From Didymella arachidicola (lineage: Eukaryota; Ascomycota; Dothideomycetes; Pleosporales; Didymellaceae), in contig CM050000.1 of the NCBI GenBank assembly GCA_016630955.3, positions 62,001-126,000 of the forward strand: a stretch of 64,000 nt of DNA. The letters run 5' to 3'. The position numbers and the translations under genes were made by a program. This document shows, one piece after another, positions 9,617-22,699 of this stretch; the first letter of the stretch is position 1, and every line of letters begins with the position of its first letter. The notes under the pieces are model-generated. The model did no database searches and was not told where the DNA came from. It was given only the letters and a program-made list of their open reading frames with translations.

Positions 9617-10886
9617 ATGATACCCAGGCGTGTCTTCTCCAGTGCCACCTCGAAGGCTACCACAAGACGGCATTTCTCATTGAGCACACGGCGAGATGCA
9701 GACTTCACCCACGCTGTCATTGGCGGCGGCGTAGTTGGACTCGCAATCGCACGAAAGCTGCAAGAAAGAGATGGGGCATCGACCGCCCTGATTGAGAAGC
9801 ATGGTTCTGTTGGGAGAGAAACAAGCTCAAGGAACAGCGAGGTACCGTGGGATTCCAAGGTTTCAATCTCTCAGCAATGAAAGTGCTGAATACCTCCAGG
9901 TAATACATGCAGGACTTTACTACGGCACCGACTCACTCAAGACAAAACTATGCCTAAGAGGCAAAGAGATGCTGTATGATCTCTGCCAGAAGCACTCAAT
10001 TCCCCACCGCAACACCGGGAAATGGATTGTTGCTCAAGACTCTGCCCAATTCGACGCAATCAGCAAAGTTCATGACTTCGCCTCCAGCGTAGGCATCCCA
10101 ACCCGCTTTCTCTCCACGAAGGAAGCAAAAGAACGCGAGCCAGACGTCCGCGCCGAAGCCGGTGTCCTCGAAAGCTCGTCAACAGGGATCGTGGACTCGC
10201 ACAGCCTGATGCAGTTCCTGGAAGGCGACTTCGAGAACAACGACGGCGTATGCGCATTCCACAGCACCGTGATCCGCGTCTCGCCCATCGACAGCGGTCG
10301 CTCCGGCTGGGAAATCACGACCAAGAGTCCCAACGGCGAGGAAACAACCATCACCGCCGAGACAATCATCAACAGCGCCGGCCTCTACGCCGTCTCCATA
10401 TCAAACATGATCCTGCCCGCCGACCGCCAACGAAAAGCTTTCTACGCAAAAGGAAGTTACTTCAGCTACTCGTCCTCTTACCCAAAACCCTCGACCCTGA
10501 TCTACCCCGCGCCCGTACCTGGCCACGGTGGTCTGGGCACGCACCTAACGCTGGACATGGGCGGACGCGTGCGCTTCGGGCCGGACGTCGAGTGGACGGA
10601 TTCACCGACCGATTACACACCGAATGCGAAGAACCTCGCAGCGGCCATTGACGATATCCAGACGTATCTGCCTGGTGTCGACCAAGACGCAATTGCGCCG
10701 GATTATGTTGGGATACGGCCAAAGCTGGGACGCCTGGCAGCCACGAGCGGGAAAGACTTCCAAGACTTCTACATTGTGAAGGAGCAGGGCTTTGAGGGTT
10801 TCGTCAACTTGCTGGCCATGGAGAGTCCCGGGCTTACAAGCAGTCTGGCCATTGCTGAGGAGGTGGAGCATTTGTTGTACACGTAG
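9617..10886 (+). CDS. L-2-hydroxyglutarate dehydrogenase, FAD-dependent (two exons)
   Basis: Exons 9617-9841 and 9900-10886 give 403 aa. The 58 bp intron (gtaccg...ccag, branch tgctgaat) splits SRNSE|VIHAGLYY, a hallmark of this DAO-fold family. Residues ~32-50 hold the dinucleotide-binding motif AVIGGGVVGLAIARKL. The N-terminal 30 residues are Arg/Ser/Thr-rich with no acids (MIPRRVFSSATSKATTRR), a likely mitochondrial presequence. The C-terminal part has GIRPKLG and FVNLLAMESPGLTSSLAIAEEV, typical of L2HGDH. The reaction oxidises L-2-hydroxyglutarate to 2-oxoglutarate, a metabolite-repair step for side products of malate dehydrogenase. Length fits the family. A 2-hydroxyacid/glycerol-3-phosphate oxidase of the same fold is the only alternative. 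Confidence 0.9.
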
Positions 10887-11407
10887 ACCAAATTTCACGC
10901 GTGCATAACAGTCTGTCTTTGTTACCAATGCTTTGATTATTGCGAGGTTGGAAATTACGGAGGGTGTACAATGAGGTTGGTTGGGCGAACAAGGTTATGC
11001 ACAGGCTGAGTCCCGCAGGCATACACGCAGAAGAAAGGCGTAGAGTTGATCATTGAATTAAGTCCATGGGCCTCTAACATTAAGCGCAGAAAGCTTCCAG
11101 GCTCTTACATATGTACCAAAACACAAGCTCGCCGGAAATAATGGCAATGAGTGAACCAGTCATGATCTACAGTTACGTCGTATCCAAACGGAACAAGCTA
11201 CTCCGCCAATGGATGCGTAAAGGTATATGTACATTAAAGAAATGATGCAAGTGGTTGCAGTATGTCGGCCGCTCAAACGCCGGGCACCCTGCTCCGTGCA
11301 GGGCATGTGAAAAGTCAGACCGTTGTCGAAACTGTGGAAACGCCATCGCCCATGTCCAGATTTTGATGGGTAGATACGAAAGTAGATGATTATCGAGGAG
11401 AACGTAT
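10887..11407. other. Convergent 3' intergenic region
   Basis: Lies between the ends of the L2HGDH gene (+) and the chitin synthase gene (-). No ORF, repeat or RNA gene recognised. Confidence 0.35.
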
Positions 11408-14027
11408 TTATTTGCGATCTTTAGTGAGGCGATTGCGTTTCGTCGAGTCTGTCGAGTCGTTCCTGTTGTGGCCGATGGGCGCGGGAGAGACGTCGCGCAT
11501 TAGGCTCTGGTTCTGCGGCTGTTGCATCTCGAAGCCAAGATCGTCTCCAGGTGCGCTCCTGTAACTCTCCTGTGCGAGCGGGCTGCGTCCCTGACGCCCA
11601 GAGCCGCTGTTGTCACGGCTCTGCTGCTGGCTGTAAGCAGCCTTGGGCGCTGCGAGATCACCCTGTCCAACCTGGTTGGAGAGTGGTGAGGTGCGCTGGT
11701 ACTGCTGGTTCGCTTGCTGCTTGTTGTAGACAGAGTCGCCAGAGAGAGACTCCACCGACTCGGTGTAGCCACCCTTTCCATAGCTCATGCCAACTTCGTA
11801 AGGCCCCTGCTGGCGATGCTCCTCGAAGAAAGCGCCACCGGCAGGTTTCTGAGTCTGCTGAGTCTTGTGGTAGATACGAGCATCCTCAGGGTCCATGAAA
11901 GATTCGACACGACGGGGCATGTACACAGAATTGTTTGCGGAAGTGCCTGTCGAGGTAAACGAATCCATGGAAGAACGAGGGTGCAAAGGAACGTGAGGGG
12001 CATTGGGGTCGCGAGGTGCCATATTGGGGAAAGTAAGACCAGAGTCGTTGTTTTGCTGGTACCAGCCGTTGGGCAGCCTCTCGGCAGCGGCGAAGCGGCC
12101 CTCCATGTCGGCGGTGGGTTGGAGAGGGACAGGTCCAGGGCGGTTCTTGTGAGCCTCAGCGGCGGCCTTGAAGGTCTCAGGAACAACGTTGAGATCATCG
12201 CCAGCAGCTTCAGCCTGTTCGATAGCTTCTTGGGGAGTGACCTTGGCGTCGGCGGTACCGGCATCGGCACGAGGGCCACCCCATGTACGCTGACCGGCAG
12301 TGAAGATACCATAAACCATGTAAGCCCAGTTGAAGAACGGGTTAACAACGAACATGAGAGGGTAAAGCATGACCTTGTAGCGACCAAGCTTGGCACCAAA
12401 GTAGATCATAAGAAGCCAGTTGAGACCAAGGGAGATGGCGATGAAACCGACAGGCAAGTTGGCAATCTTTTGCGATGTAGTGACGAGGGAGATGACCAAG
12501 ATGAAGAAAAGCAGTGCGGTGGTACGGATGGTGTTCTGCATGAAACGAACGATCAGCAGGATGGGGTAGCGCTTCCACAGACGGATATCTGTCAACATGC
12601 AAACTTCGTTGGTGATGAACCCCAAGAACCAGCGACGACGCTGCTTGAGCAACGAAGTGTAGGTCTGTACAGCCTCGGTCTTGCAGAAGGCTCCGGTGTT
12701 CATCTGGATTTGGTATCGTTCTTGGGCGCCAATCATGAACAAGTGGGTCAACCAACGATCCTCGCCCAAATGGCACTTGCCATAGTCGAAGAGGTCGTCA
12801 CACTGCTCAGCTTTGTCGGCAAAGTAGTACTTGGCCATCTTACGGAAGGCGGAGAAACGCAACATAGTAAGAGCACCGGGAAGACAAGTGACAGCACCGC
12901 AACCAGACTCGACGGAGCGCTCGAAGAGTTGACCGTGAATGTACTCCATGTCTTGCAGGAGAGTGATGAGTGAGTTCTTCTCGGTTGTAGACGTGATGAC
13001 ACCGGTCTGCGCCAACATGTTCTTCTTGGATCCAGGCTTGAGCTCCATCTCGTACATGAAGTTCTGGATGCAGGCCTTGTCGAGGATACAGTCAGAGTCG
13101 ATGAAAAGCACGAAGAGGTTGTCGTTGCGCTTGAGGTACTCGGTGTAGATCTTGTCGATGAGCTTGAAGGTCCTCTTCTGGCAGTGACGCTTACCACCGT
13201 GGGGAAAACGCGAGATGGTAATGCGGCACTGACGGTAGATGACATCGATAGACTTGGGGTACGAGTCGAGGGTGAGAGGTACACCAAGCTTCTCGATGGT
13301 GTTCAAGTACAACTCATCTTCCTGGTCTCCGTCGAAGGACAGGAAGATGTGCAGGCAAGAAGGAGGGTACTCGCAGTCGACCAGCGAATCGCAAGTTCGC
13401 AACAGAATTTCCGGAATCTCCTGGTAACAAGGCATAACGATGACGACCTTGGGCGCCGAAGCTTCGTCGAGCACGGTCTTGATCCTCTTGGCGCGGCCAA
13501 CCGAGTGGGTCACGAGTTGGTAGACGCAAAACAACCAAGGAATTGTGAGGAGACCGGCGAATGACCAGAAAGCGAACCACTGAAGGACATCTACCATCTC
13601 CTGGGGGAAGTATTTGACGATCTGCGAGGGCAGAGGCAGTGTGACAACCATGATGGGCAGGAAAATGGCGCTGGGAGAGTTAGCAGGGGGCAGGGCAAGC
13701 CGCGGGGTCAGAAGACATACCGAAGACAGAAGAAGAGGATGCCGAAAAAGATAGCTAGAAGGCGAACACTTATTGTCTCGGCCTTTTGGAAGACCTTGAC
13801 CAGACAGTATATGAACGCGGCAACCCAGAGAAACCATTCGAGCACCGCGGCAAGCATAACTCCACCGACGATGGCAACGTAGACAATCTGAGCGGGTTAG
13901 CTATATTGGTGGTTTACTGGGAGCAGATACTCACATCCTTGGTTGGCCATGGGTCTGTGATGTCCGGGGTGCCGTCGTCTGACCTAGACACGAGGGCCCG
14001 GACAACGGGCTCCACGTAGTTCCACAT
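11408..14027 (-). CDS. Chitin synthase, class VI type (three exons)
   Basis: Minus-strand exons 14027-13935, 13887-13721 and 13670-11408 give 840 aa. Introns are 47 bp (gtgagt...tcag) and 50 bp (gtatgt...ccag). The start MWNYVEPVVRALVS was found by extending past the long third-exon ORF, whose own first ~56 residues are intron translation. N-terminal membrane segments (about residues 32-110) precede a GT2 glycosyltransferase domain with VVIVMPCYQE, SFDGDQ, FIDSDCILD, LGEDRWLTHL and the chitin-synthase QRRRW motif. Several C-terminal membrane helices follow, then a ~270-residue polar Gln/Ser-rich tail. It polymerises UDP-GlcNAc into chitin at the plasma membrane. The lack of a myosin head and the short N-terminus argue against classes V/VII and for class VI (ChsD-like). 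Confidence 0.88.
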
Positions 14028-17000
14028 CTCCGAGAAGTATTAAGTGTATGATCGTGTCGAGGTCGTTAGATGGGGTACAGCAAGTGCAGGCAGAAAGCTC
14101 TAGCTTAAGCTGCGAAAAGTATGTCGAAAGCCGCTCGGTGAGACGGGGCGTTGGAACACTCTGATTGCGGATGCAGCAGAGGCCGTCTAAGGGCCACGTT
14201 CAAAAGTCGAGAGGCGAGCGCGGTATGAGGCAATTGACTTGCTGTCGCGGTCCCCGGGCGGTGGAGCGCTGAACGAGTGACACAGCGCACGCTCACAGGA
14301 CTGTTGGTCGCACGACGCTAGAGAATTGAGGCGGGACCCGAGGGTGTACCGGAGGTGTCGACGAGAAGATGCAGTCCCAAAAAAAGACAGGCTGGCTCAG
14401 CTGGTAATTGAGTCCGGCGTCGTCGATACGGAGTCTGCTGCCGGTAATTGATGGGCGTGTAGATGCCAATGCACCTCCTGTTCGGGCTGGTAAACGAGTG
14501 TGAGGGGTTGAAGCAAGAAAGAAGCAGCTTTTAGCACGATGTCATCACAGATGCCGCACGCAAGGGAGACAAAGTGCAGGTTCTGGGGGAGGTGCGCCTG
14601 GAGGAGAAGGGAATTCACTGCACGAGGGGGTCGGGTAGGTTTGTACAGGCACGAAAGGCGGAAACACTAGTGGGCCAGCGCAGACTTCACCCAAAATATC
14701 ATCGTACTGCTAGGCAGGGCCGAGTGTGCGCAAGTGTGCGCGATCGTCGCAGGGGAAGCCCGCCTGATTCGGGCAATTAGGCCGCCGGCCCTCCTCCAAA
14801 GCGGGAGCTTGACATGGCTGATGCTGGGCGTGCGTGGTGTGAGTGGTGCTCCGGGCGCGAGACCTCTGCGCCGGCGAGACCTAATACATCCTTGCCGGTT
14901 ATTTTAGGACGACGCCTCCGTGCGCCGTCTGCCGTTGGGCGTCTGAGGTCTGCGTCGCCGGCATCCGTTTGTTTGACGATGCTCCTGATCGCCCTTGTGA
15001 GCGTCTGCCTTTGTCCCTTTGTTGCGCTGGACAGTGGTACTCAGGGCGGCCACGCTGCCTTGAGCGCCCGAGTACGAAGGCAGCGCCCAGTGCTCGACAG
15101 CTGACAGTTTACTCGGCGATCGGCCTGCAAACCTTGGAACTGCTCCTGCACGATGAGCGCTGCTGCTGGAGGCTGTGTGCCAATGGCAACATGGCGCGCA
15201 GGAATTTCGCCTTCCCTGCCGCTTTCCGGGCCACAGCTTGCAGCGCGGTTCATTGCCAAGAATGCAGTCTCCAGGGGCCTGGCGCTCGCGAATGCGGGCT
15301 GGCATTTTGATCCCGGCCGAACGGCGCGCGCCCCTGCCATCACAGTGGTCTCCTCGTCAGGCTTCTACACAGTACAGTAGCTTCGTGGCAGCGGCCTGCT
15401 ATCTCGACTCTCGAGACGATTTGAGTACGAGCGGACAAATGTGCCCTTCCCCTTTATCCCTGGGTTCCGCGATCTGTGAGACACTAGAAAATGCTAGAAA
15501 AAGCAACATGGGCATCCGGTGGAGACGTTGGAGAGAGGGCCCACAACTCCACAAAGCACGGCGCCCTCAACATCGAGCGGCGAGATGACACGACCATGGT
15601 GACGTCCTTGCTGAACAGGATCTTGCCGTGACACGTGCGTTTCCACCACCTTCGAGCCTCACACTCCAGCATTTACTCTGTGTCTGATTCCTCGATAAGT
15701 ACAGACCTGCCGTTCCGCTAGGCTGCATAAACGGATGGCAATCGATAGAGGACTCATGTCGTGGTCCCATAAGCACGGTATTTGATCATGCGTGTTCTGT
15801 GTTGCCGGTCAGATCGATACGGGAGGTAATGTTGGCGACCGTTATTTCGTTAATAGCATAGCAGATCTGTCACAATGCACCAGTCGTTGCGTTGCAGGGC
15901 TGAAATCAATGCTCGTATACAATTTGCGCTCATCACCTTCATTGCCTGTCAAGATCGCTTTCCGCAAATTTTTGTTTCATCTATGCACCTGAGTCGTCGT
16001 CGTTCATCCATAGCGCTTACGCCCGCTGATATGAAAGTCGTGGCGACACTACCGGAAGCTCGCCGTTCTGCCCCTGAACCACGATTTGACATCGTTTCAA
16101 CCACTTAGCAACAACGCTGCTTTTAAGGCGACAGTCCGGCCTACAACAGCGATATGTCCACGAGCAAAGGATAGTGAAGTGACGGATCGTGGGTAAGGCG
16201 TGCCACTATTCGCTCCACACTGTCTCCTTAAGGAGCCTGGTGAAGCTTCGGCTGATGCGCATTGCCAATAAAAACGCCAAGGATCGCTGTAGGGGAAAGG
16301 ATTCAGTCAACGGACGAGATTCAACCGCCCCTTTTCGCATTGAGGCAATTGCACCATTAGACACAAACTGCAAATGCCATGTGCAGGCCCTGCAGATGGT
16401 GAAGACAACGTCCCTTTAAGCTCACAGGTGTTCCTGCTTGCCGTCGCTGAGGCTGGCTGGCTCCTTGAGCGGCCAGTAAGCGCGGCATCTATCTTGATGA
16501 CCTGCATATCCGCCGTTAGTGATGAGAACTCTGTTCAGACCCCACGATTACGCCTTTTTCTCTCCAGACCCTCCCCTTTCATGTTCTGCTCAATGGGATG
16601 CGAGTTCTATCGCTGGTCTTGATTGCAAGGTCGGCCAGCACGGCCAGATCTGAGTTGGAACAGCAATGACATTCTGTGAACCCCTTGCAAGAGACGTTTT
16701 TTTGAGATGAGCCTGGACATTGCTAGGAGATCATAGCAGAGATCTAGAGGGCATCACATCTTATTGAATGTCTTCAACACCAAGCCCGCATCATGAGCAG
16801 ATTCACCTTACGGTGAGAGCATTCAGGTGAAAGCTCCTCACAACCTGCACGCACATGTGTAGGCCTACATCCTATTAGCGATCCGTCTCGAATCGCAGCT
16901 TGACCTCGAGTGCCTCTTGACGAGCGCGCGTTTCGAGACCGATTCGCCCTTGTTCTCTGTTGAACGCGCATGCACGAGAGTAGAGCTGATCTTCCTGACA

Positions 17001-17425
17001 ATGACCATTTCGTGGTTCACGATTAATGACGGAGGCGCGTTATAGCATACGGTAGCACCTGTCATGCAATGACAACTGGGAATATGCTCTCACAGAGGTG
17101 TCGTAGAGTGAAGGTTGCGTACCCAACTCAGCCGCGCCGGCCACTAATTGCTGTCTTGGCAATGACGCTACTCTCCCGAGGGGAAAGAACGACGTGACGA
17201 ACCTCAAACAACCTTCGACTCGTGTAACTGAGTAAAGCACCCGCCGTGCTTTGCTGCTACTCCGCGCAAACGATTGCCTCGCCGTGAGCTTGCCCGCGCT
17301 GCGCTCGACCCAATGCTCGCAGAAGTCGCGCCCGATATAGCTCCGATATTCCATGTGCGCGTATCATAGCCGACCCGTACTATCGACACCCGCACCCCCA
17401 CCACCAAGGGACTACCTACACCACC
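14028..17425. other. 3.4 kb gap between divergent chitin synthase and UPF2 genes
   Basis: Both flanking genes point outward, so this is a shared upstream region, unusually long for this window. It contains short ORFs on both strands (up to about 137 codons near 15.2-15.6 kb), but none shows a family motif, clean intron structure or signal peptide. Composition is mixed GC without clear AT-rich decay. It may hold long 5' leaders, a non-coding RNA or an unrecognised fast-evolving gene. Confidence 0.3.
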
Positions 17426-20400
17426 ATGGAACGGCCCAGGAAGCGTACGTGTGCTCTTTTCAGGGGCTGTCAGTCACTAACAGAGTGAAGGGGAGCTTCG
17501 TGAGCTCAACTTCCGTGCTTGGAATGGAGAACAAGGTTAGTCAGTTAATGCGCTTCGACCAGACCTCGAGCTCATGCATTCTGTAGATATCTTCCCTGTG
17601 CAGGGCTCGCTCGACTCGTCCATGAAGAAGAACACTGCCTTCATCAAGCGCCTCCGTACTGCTATCAACGCGTCCTCCCAGACCCAGTTCCTCCAAGAGA
17701 TTCGCACCCTTTCCCTCCACAAGTACCTCTCTGAGATAATCTCAGCATGCTACGAAGGTCTCTGCAAGCTCAAGACTCCCGGCGAAATTGCAACCGGCGT
17801 CGAAATTGTCAGTGCACTTCACCAACGGTTTGGACCCGCTGAGTTCACCGGTTACATTGGCTGGTACATTGGAAGAGGTCTTGCAACTCCGGACAAAGCA
17901 CATCTGAAAATGCTGTCGCAGGAGGTGCGTGATCGAGAAGAGAAGGAACGTCTGGCTCGTCAGCGCGTGCTCTTGCGCGTAGCTACCGAACTCTGGCTGG
18001 TGGGCGTGCTGCGAAGCCTGGACGATGTTGCGCGACCTGAAGATGCGGCAAACAATAAGGACAATGGCAAACTTGTAGAAGGCTCTGCCAGGACCAGGGC
18101 GCGCACTGAGAGCACCGACGCAGAGCCGTTCCCTCTGGAAGTGCTCAAGGACATGCTTGGCCACGACCGCGAACACGTGAACCTGCCACTTGTGGTCATA
18201 TTTGTCAAGGCTTTCGCTTGGGATATTCTCGGAGCGAGGATGTCGTCTGCAGAGGGTCGCAAGACGGTCAACGAAGATGGCACCACAACTGGAGACAATA
18301 ACGAGGACACTTCGGCGACTGAAGATGATGATCAGCCCAGTCAAGACTCGCCTATCATTGCTGCTGATATGCAACAGCGATTCAAAAATATATTCAATCG
18401 CTACTTTGAAGATGTCAAGGCACATCTGCTGCGAGACCAAAAGCACCTCGCATCTCAAGGCCGCAAAAATGCAGAAGCATACGTCAAGTCAGGAGAGGTG
18501 TTTGAAGACCGGCAGGCGAATTACGAGAAGCAGCTGAAGGCTCAGGAGCGACTGATTACCAACGCTCAGGTCATGGCCGATGCATTGGGCGTGGAGATGC
18601 CTGATTTGAAAGAGAAGGATAGCTCTGCTAATGTCGGGGACGGTACTATAGGCTTGATCAAGGCCGGCGAATATCTGCGCGGCCGCAGTGACGGACCAGG
18701 TATTTGGGAAGACGAGGACGAGCGCCGCTTCTATGAAAACTTGATCGATCTGAAGGACCGTGTTCCAGGCATACTACTGGAGGACGCCAAGAAGAAGAAC
18801 GTCGATACGAATGAGCAGGTGGGGAGGCGCATCGAGGCCAAGACTGACACTATTGAGAAGGAGGCTGAGGCTGTGAAGGCTGCGGACGCTGATGACCAGT
18901 CCACTGCGATTGCCAACAAGTCTGTCGGTACACAAGTGGATGCAGTACTCGCGCGGCTCCCAGAACTCAACACCAAAGACGCTGTGGATCAAGCTGCCAT
19001 CGACTTCTGTTTCCTCAATTCAAAAGCGTCGCGCAACCGTCTCATCAAGGCTGTCCAGGACATTCCCAAAGGTCGATCTGATCTACTGCCAATCTACTCA
19101 AGATTGATTGCTACTCTGGCCAAGTATATGCCTGACATAGCACAGGGTCTTGTATCCTACCTCGACGATGAATTCAGGAGCCTGCAAAGACGCAAATCGA
19201 AAGACTTCCTTGGTCAAGTTCGCACGCAGAATGTACGCTACCTTGCAGAGCTGACCAAGTTTGGCGTTGTGCCGGAGCACGTCATCTTTCATTGTCTTAA
19301 AGTCAGTCTCGACGACTTTTCAAGAATGAACATCGAGATCATTTGCAACCTACTCGAGAACTGCGGACGCTACCTCCTTCGCAATCCTGAGACCTCGCCT
19401 CGCATGGCCTCCTTTCTCGAAACACTGCAACGTAAGAAAGGTGCTCAAGTTCTCGGTCAGCAAGAACGAATGCTGATTGAGAATGCGATCTACTATGTGA
19501 ACCCACCAGAACGTGCGGCCATTGAACAGAAGGAGCGAACACCGGTCGAACTGTTCTTGCGAAAGATCATGTACCAGGATTTGACCCGCCGTACACTCGA
19601 CAAGACCGTTAAGCAGATCCGCAAGATGCACTGGGAAGAAGCAGAAGTGGTCAACTTCCTGCACAAGATCTTCTCCAAACCTGGCAAGATCAAGTACAGC
19701 AACATTCATCTATTAGCTGTCATTCTTGGTACCATCCACCGTTACCACCAGGATTTTGCCATTGCCGTCATCGACGATCTTTTGGAGTCTATTACATTCG
19801 GCCTGGAGTTGAACGACTTCAAATTCAATCAGCGCAGGATTGCAGAGGTCAAATTCCTTGGCGAGTTGTACATCTACCGACTCATTGATTCGCCACTCGT
19901 CTTTGACACCCTCTACAAGTTGCTGAACTATGGGTGGCAAGGAGGATATGCTCGCCCGGATCTATACAATCCGCTGGATCTGCCGGACGACTATTTCCGT
20001 ATTCGTCTTGTCTGCAATCTTCTTGAGACTTGCGGCATGTACTACGACAAAGGTACAGCAAAGAAGAAGCTTGACTTCTTCCTCACATACCTGCAGTACT
20101 ACGTCTGCACCAAGGATGCATTACCGATGGATGTCGAGTTCATCGTGCAGGATGCTTACGCTCTTGTGCGACCGCAATGGAAGCTGATCACCGATCTCGA
20201 TGAAGCGTCGCGCGTCTTTGGTGAAGCTGTCAAACAAAATTACCAGACGACGGGAAATGACAAGCCTGCCGAGCCTGAGGACGATGAGGAGTCTGCTTCT
20301 GACGATGATGTCGACGGTCCAGAAGACGACGATGTCGTGGTTCCTGAGGGCGAGGATAAGTCATCCGACGAGGATGATGCAGACTCTGACGAGGACGAAC

Positions 20401-21083
20401 CAGTGAAGCAGGACCTTTCAGATGAGGAAGAGCACATCGTCGTGACACGTCAAGAGGAGGAGCGAGACCCCGAAGCCGAGGCTGAGTTCGACCGGGAACT
20501 GGCGAAGCTCATGTCTGACAGCACTGACTCCCGCAAGTATGACCGCAAGCCCGTCTTCGACGTTCCCCTGCCGCTGCGTCGCGCTCGCGATACGTCGACA
20601 AATCCTGAGGACGGCGTGAGCGAGGCTCCCGTTCCGGTTGCGCCTTCTAACACTGTGAAATTCTCGCTTCTCAGCAAGCGCGGCAACAAGCCGCAGACGC
20701 GGTCCATTGATTTGCCCTCCGACTCAACTTTTGCTGTTGCCATGCGCAACAAGCAGCAGGCCGACAAGGAGGAGCAGCAGCGTATCAAGAGTCTCGTTCT
20801 GAATTATAACGAAGCTCGCGATGATGTTGAAGACTCCGGTACATCGCCTTTTTCATACAATCTTTTGCCAAACCCAAATAGAAAACGTACTGATAGTCAG
20901 CAAGTTCTCGACAAGACTCCGAATCCGTATGCACAGCCACGTCTTGATAAGGCGGGTAACAATCGCAGCAATCAGCGTGCCAGGAAGCTGCAATTGAGCG
21001 ATGTCAATTGGTACGGTCCCCCTTCATCCCTGCAACAGAGATGTGTCGCGAAGCCGTCTACGTCGGCTGCATCGAAACCCTAG
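17426..21083 (+). CDS. NMD2: Nonsense-mediated mRNA decay factor UPF2/NMD2 (three exons)
   Basis: The large exon 17587-21083 is certain. Two small 5' exons are inferred: 17426-17448 and 17486-17535. This gives 1189 aa beginning MERPRKRTEGELRELNFRAW. The second intron (51 bp, gttagt...gtag) restores NGEQ|DIFPVQGSLDSSMKKN. The first (37 bp, with a gtgtgc donor) is weak and the true start may differ. Three MIF4G-type helical repeats span roughly residues 30-250, 440-620 and 640-860, with landmarks SLHKYLSEIISACYEGL, CNLLENCGRYL and VCNLLETCGMYYDKG. A long acidic tract (DDEESASDDDVDG onward, about 900-960) precedes the C-terminal UPF1-binding region. UPF2 bridges UPF1 and UPF3 on premature-stop mRNPs in the cytoplasm. 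Confidence 0.93.
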
Positions 21084-22699
21084 GAGGTCGATCAGAGCCG
21101 GCGTGACAGCTTCTCCGACATTTCTCGCAGAAAATTGCGAAAAACGACTTGATCTACGCTGCTGAATCGACGCTTTAATCGACATAGCTAACGATGAGGC
21201 CCGGTACGGGCAACTGATTTGCAGGACCTGAATTTATACTTCGATGCTACGGCCAGCACATATCGGACATCCATCAGCGACAAGCACCGCTAATGTTTCT
21301 GCCACCGCAAGCTAAGCGGAATGTAGTGACTGAAGGAGTGGTAATCTTAAAATGACGCCAACACCATGACAGCCTGTGACCCCCTGAGTTCGCCGCTGCG
21401 GCAGTATGGTCATGCGTACAACAACGCAGCGTCTGCGCTGTCAATAGAGGGGTATGTTGCAAGCAGCTGAGCTCAGTCATGGAACCCGTGCACCAAAAGG
21501 GGCGAATGGAAGTACAGGCGGTGGGATTACTGCTGTCGATGCGACGGACAAGATGCAACTCGACGCGGGTGTGATTACGAACTATCAGCGTGGATGTAAT
21601 GCATTTAATCGTGAAGGCACCCTGAGTTCAGAGTATTTCAATCGATCATCGTCATGACCGATACCTTTCCTGAGTGATTTACAGTCTCAACATGCCGATT
21701 GTTCAGCTTACGCAGAATAGTCAAGAACAAGATCAACATGCCCATACGATTCAAAGTACTTCTAGACTGTTCTGAAGTTTCTGATATACGGCGTGTAGTG
21801 TCGTCTCTAGTCCGCGAATACGCCGTTGTGGAGGTACACTCATGTAATGGCAAAAACTTCGTTCCACACACTCATCCATGCATTATAGGTACCATGTTAG
21901 ATGTGATGTAATTTAATGGGACGGTCAGCCCCTGCAGGATGACGTTTGCGATGTACATGTTAAGTTCAATCCAAACTCACGTCCAACAGCAGCAGCCGAG
22001 TCTAAAGTGAACACTTTGCTCGCATATTGGCATGACCACCGTCCTGTAAAGTACGATTCGAGTGATTGCAAGATGCTTCATCAATCGGAAGAATACAGCC
22101 TGGATGAGAGGTGGCAGCGAAGCGGTCCAGCCACCACATTATGAATATGCGCGCGAATGGTGTGTCCCAAACAGCGCTCACCGGTGAATGCAGGGGTAAT
22201 GCGCTAGCAAGATTGCGCTTTCGTCTTTGCAGTTAGCGTGTCAAAGTTTAGCAGGCAGTCGCAAATCACCTTTCGCCCTTTGCAACGGTCAGGCGTCCCT
22301 CATTCTTCACTCCGCAGATCTTCAATCTCTGAATGCTCTGAAATTGTATCCTGCTAGTTAAAGTGAGCGTCATACGAGGCATCTCACGTCTATGAAGGCA
22401 GGCAGCCACTGTGGGATCTGTATGCTACTTCTTTTTCCCCTGTCAAAGCCCGGATTCCAGCTTGCTGCGCGTTGGCTTTTTACTATTTTCGGCGAGAAGC
22501 AGGGTGCGACGTAGGCAGCGGGACGGGTCTGAGATGAAGTGGACGAGAACGGCTCGTGTGCCTGACGGGGATTCTTGGACGATCTGCAGATGGACAGGTA
22601 AGATTTTGGGGCAGTATCGCGGATATAAAGGTCGAAAGCCCTCACATATGTAACATCTTCATTAAGCTTCATAGACCAGTCGCCTCTACTCTCCTCAAA
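21084..22699. other. Intergenic region between UPF2 and a secreted-protein gene
   Basis: 1.6 kb with only short ORFs without family resemblance. A TATA-like run (gatataaagg, about 22621-22630) lies roughly 75 bp upstream of the next gene's ATG. No repeat or RNA gene recognised. Confidence 0.4.
22620..22630 (+). promoter_or_regulatory. TATA-box candidate for the secreted protein gene
   Basis: GGATATAAAGG about 70-80 bp upstream of the ATG at 22700 is in the expected position for a core promoter. TATA boxes are common in inducible fungal secretome genes. Not tested. Confidence 0.4.

Noticed and set aside
11714..12973. 419-codon open frame on the plus strand
   Set aside because: Antisense to the chitin synthase catalytic exon. 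No domain, and the opposite strand is clearly the coding one.
13670..13837. N-terminal 56 residues of the long third-exon frame of chitin synthase
   Set aside because: This is translation of an intron and of exon 2 in another frame. Splicing to the upstream exons restores the family's N-terminus.
15175..15588. 137-codon ORF in the 3.4 kb gap
   Set aside because: Overlaps other ORFs on both strands, with no signal peptide, domain or intron evidence, so not called as a gene.
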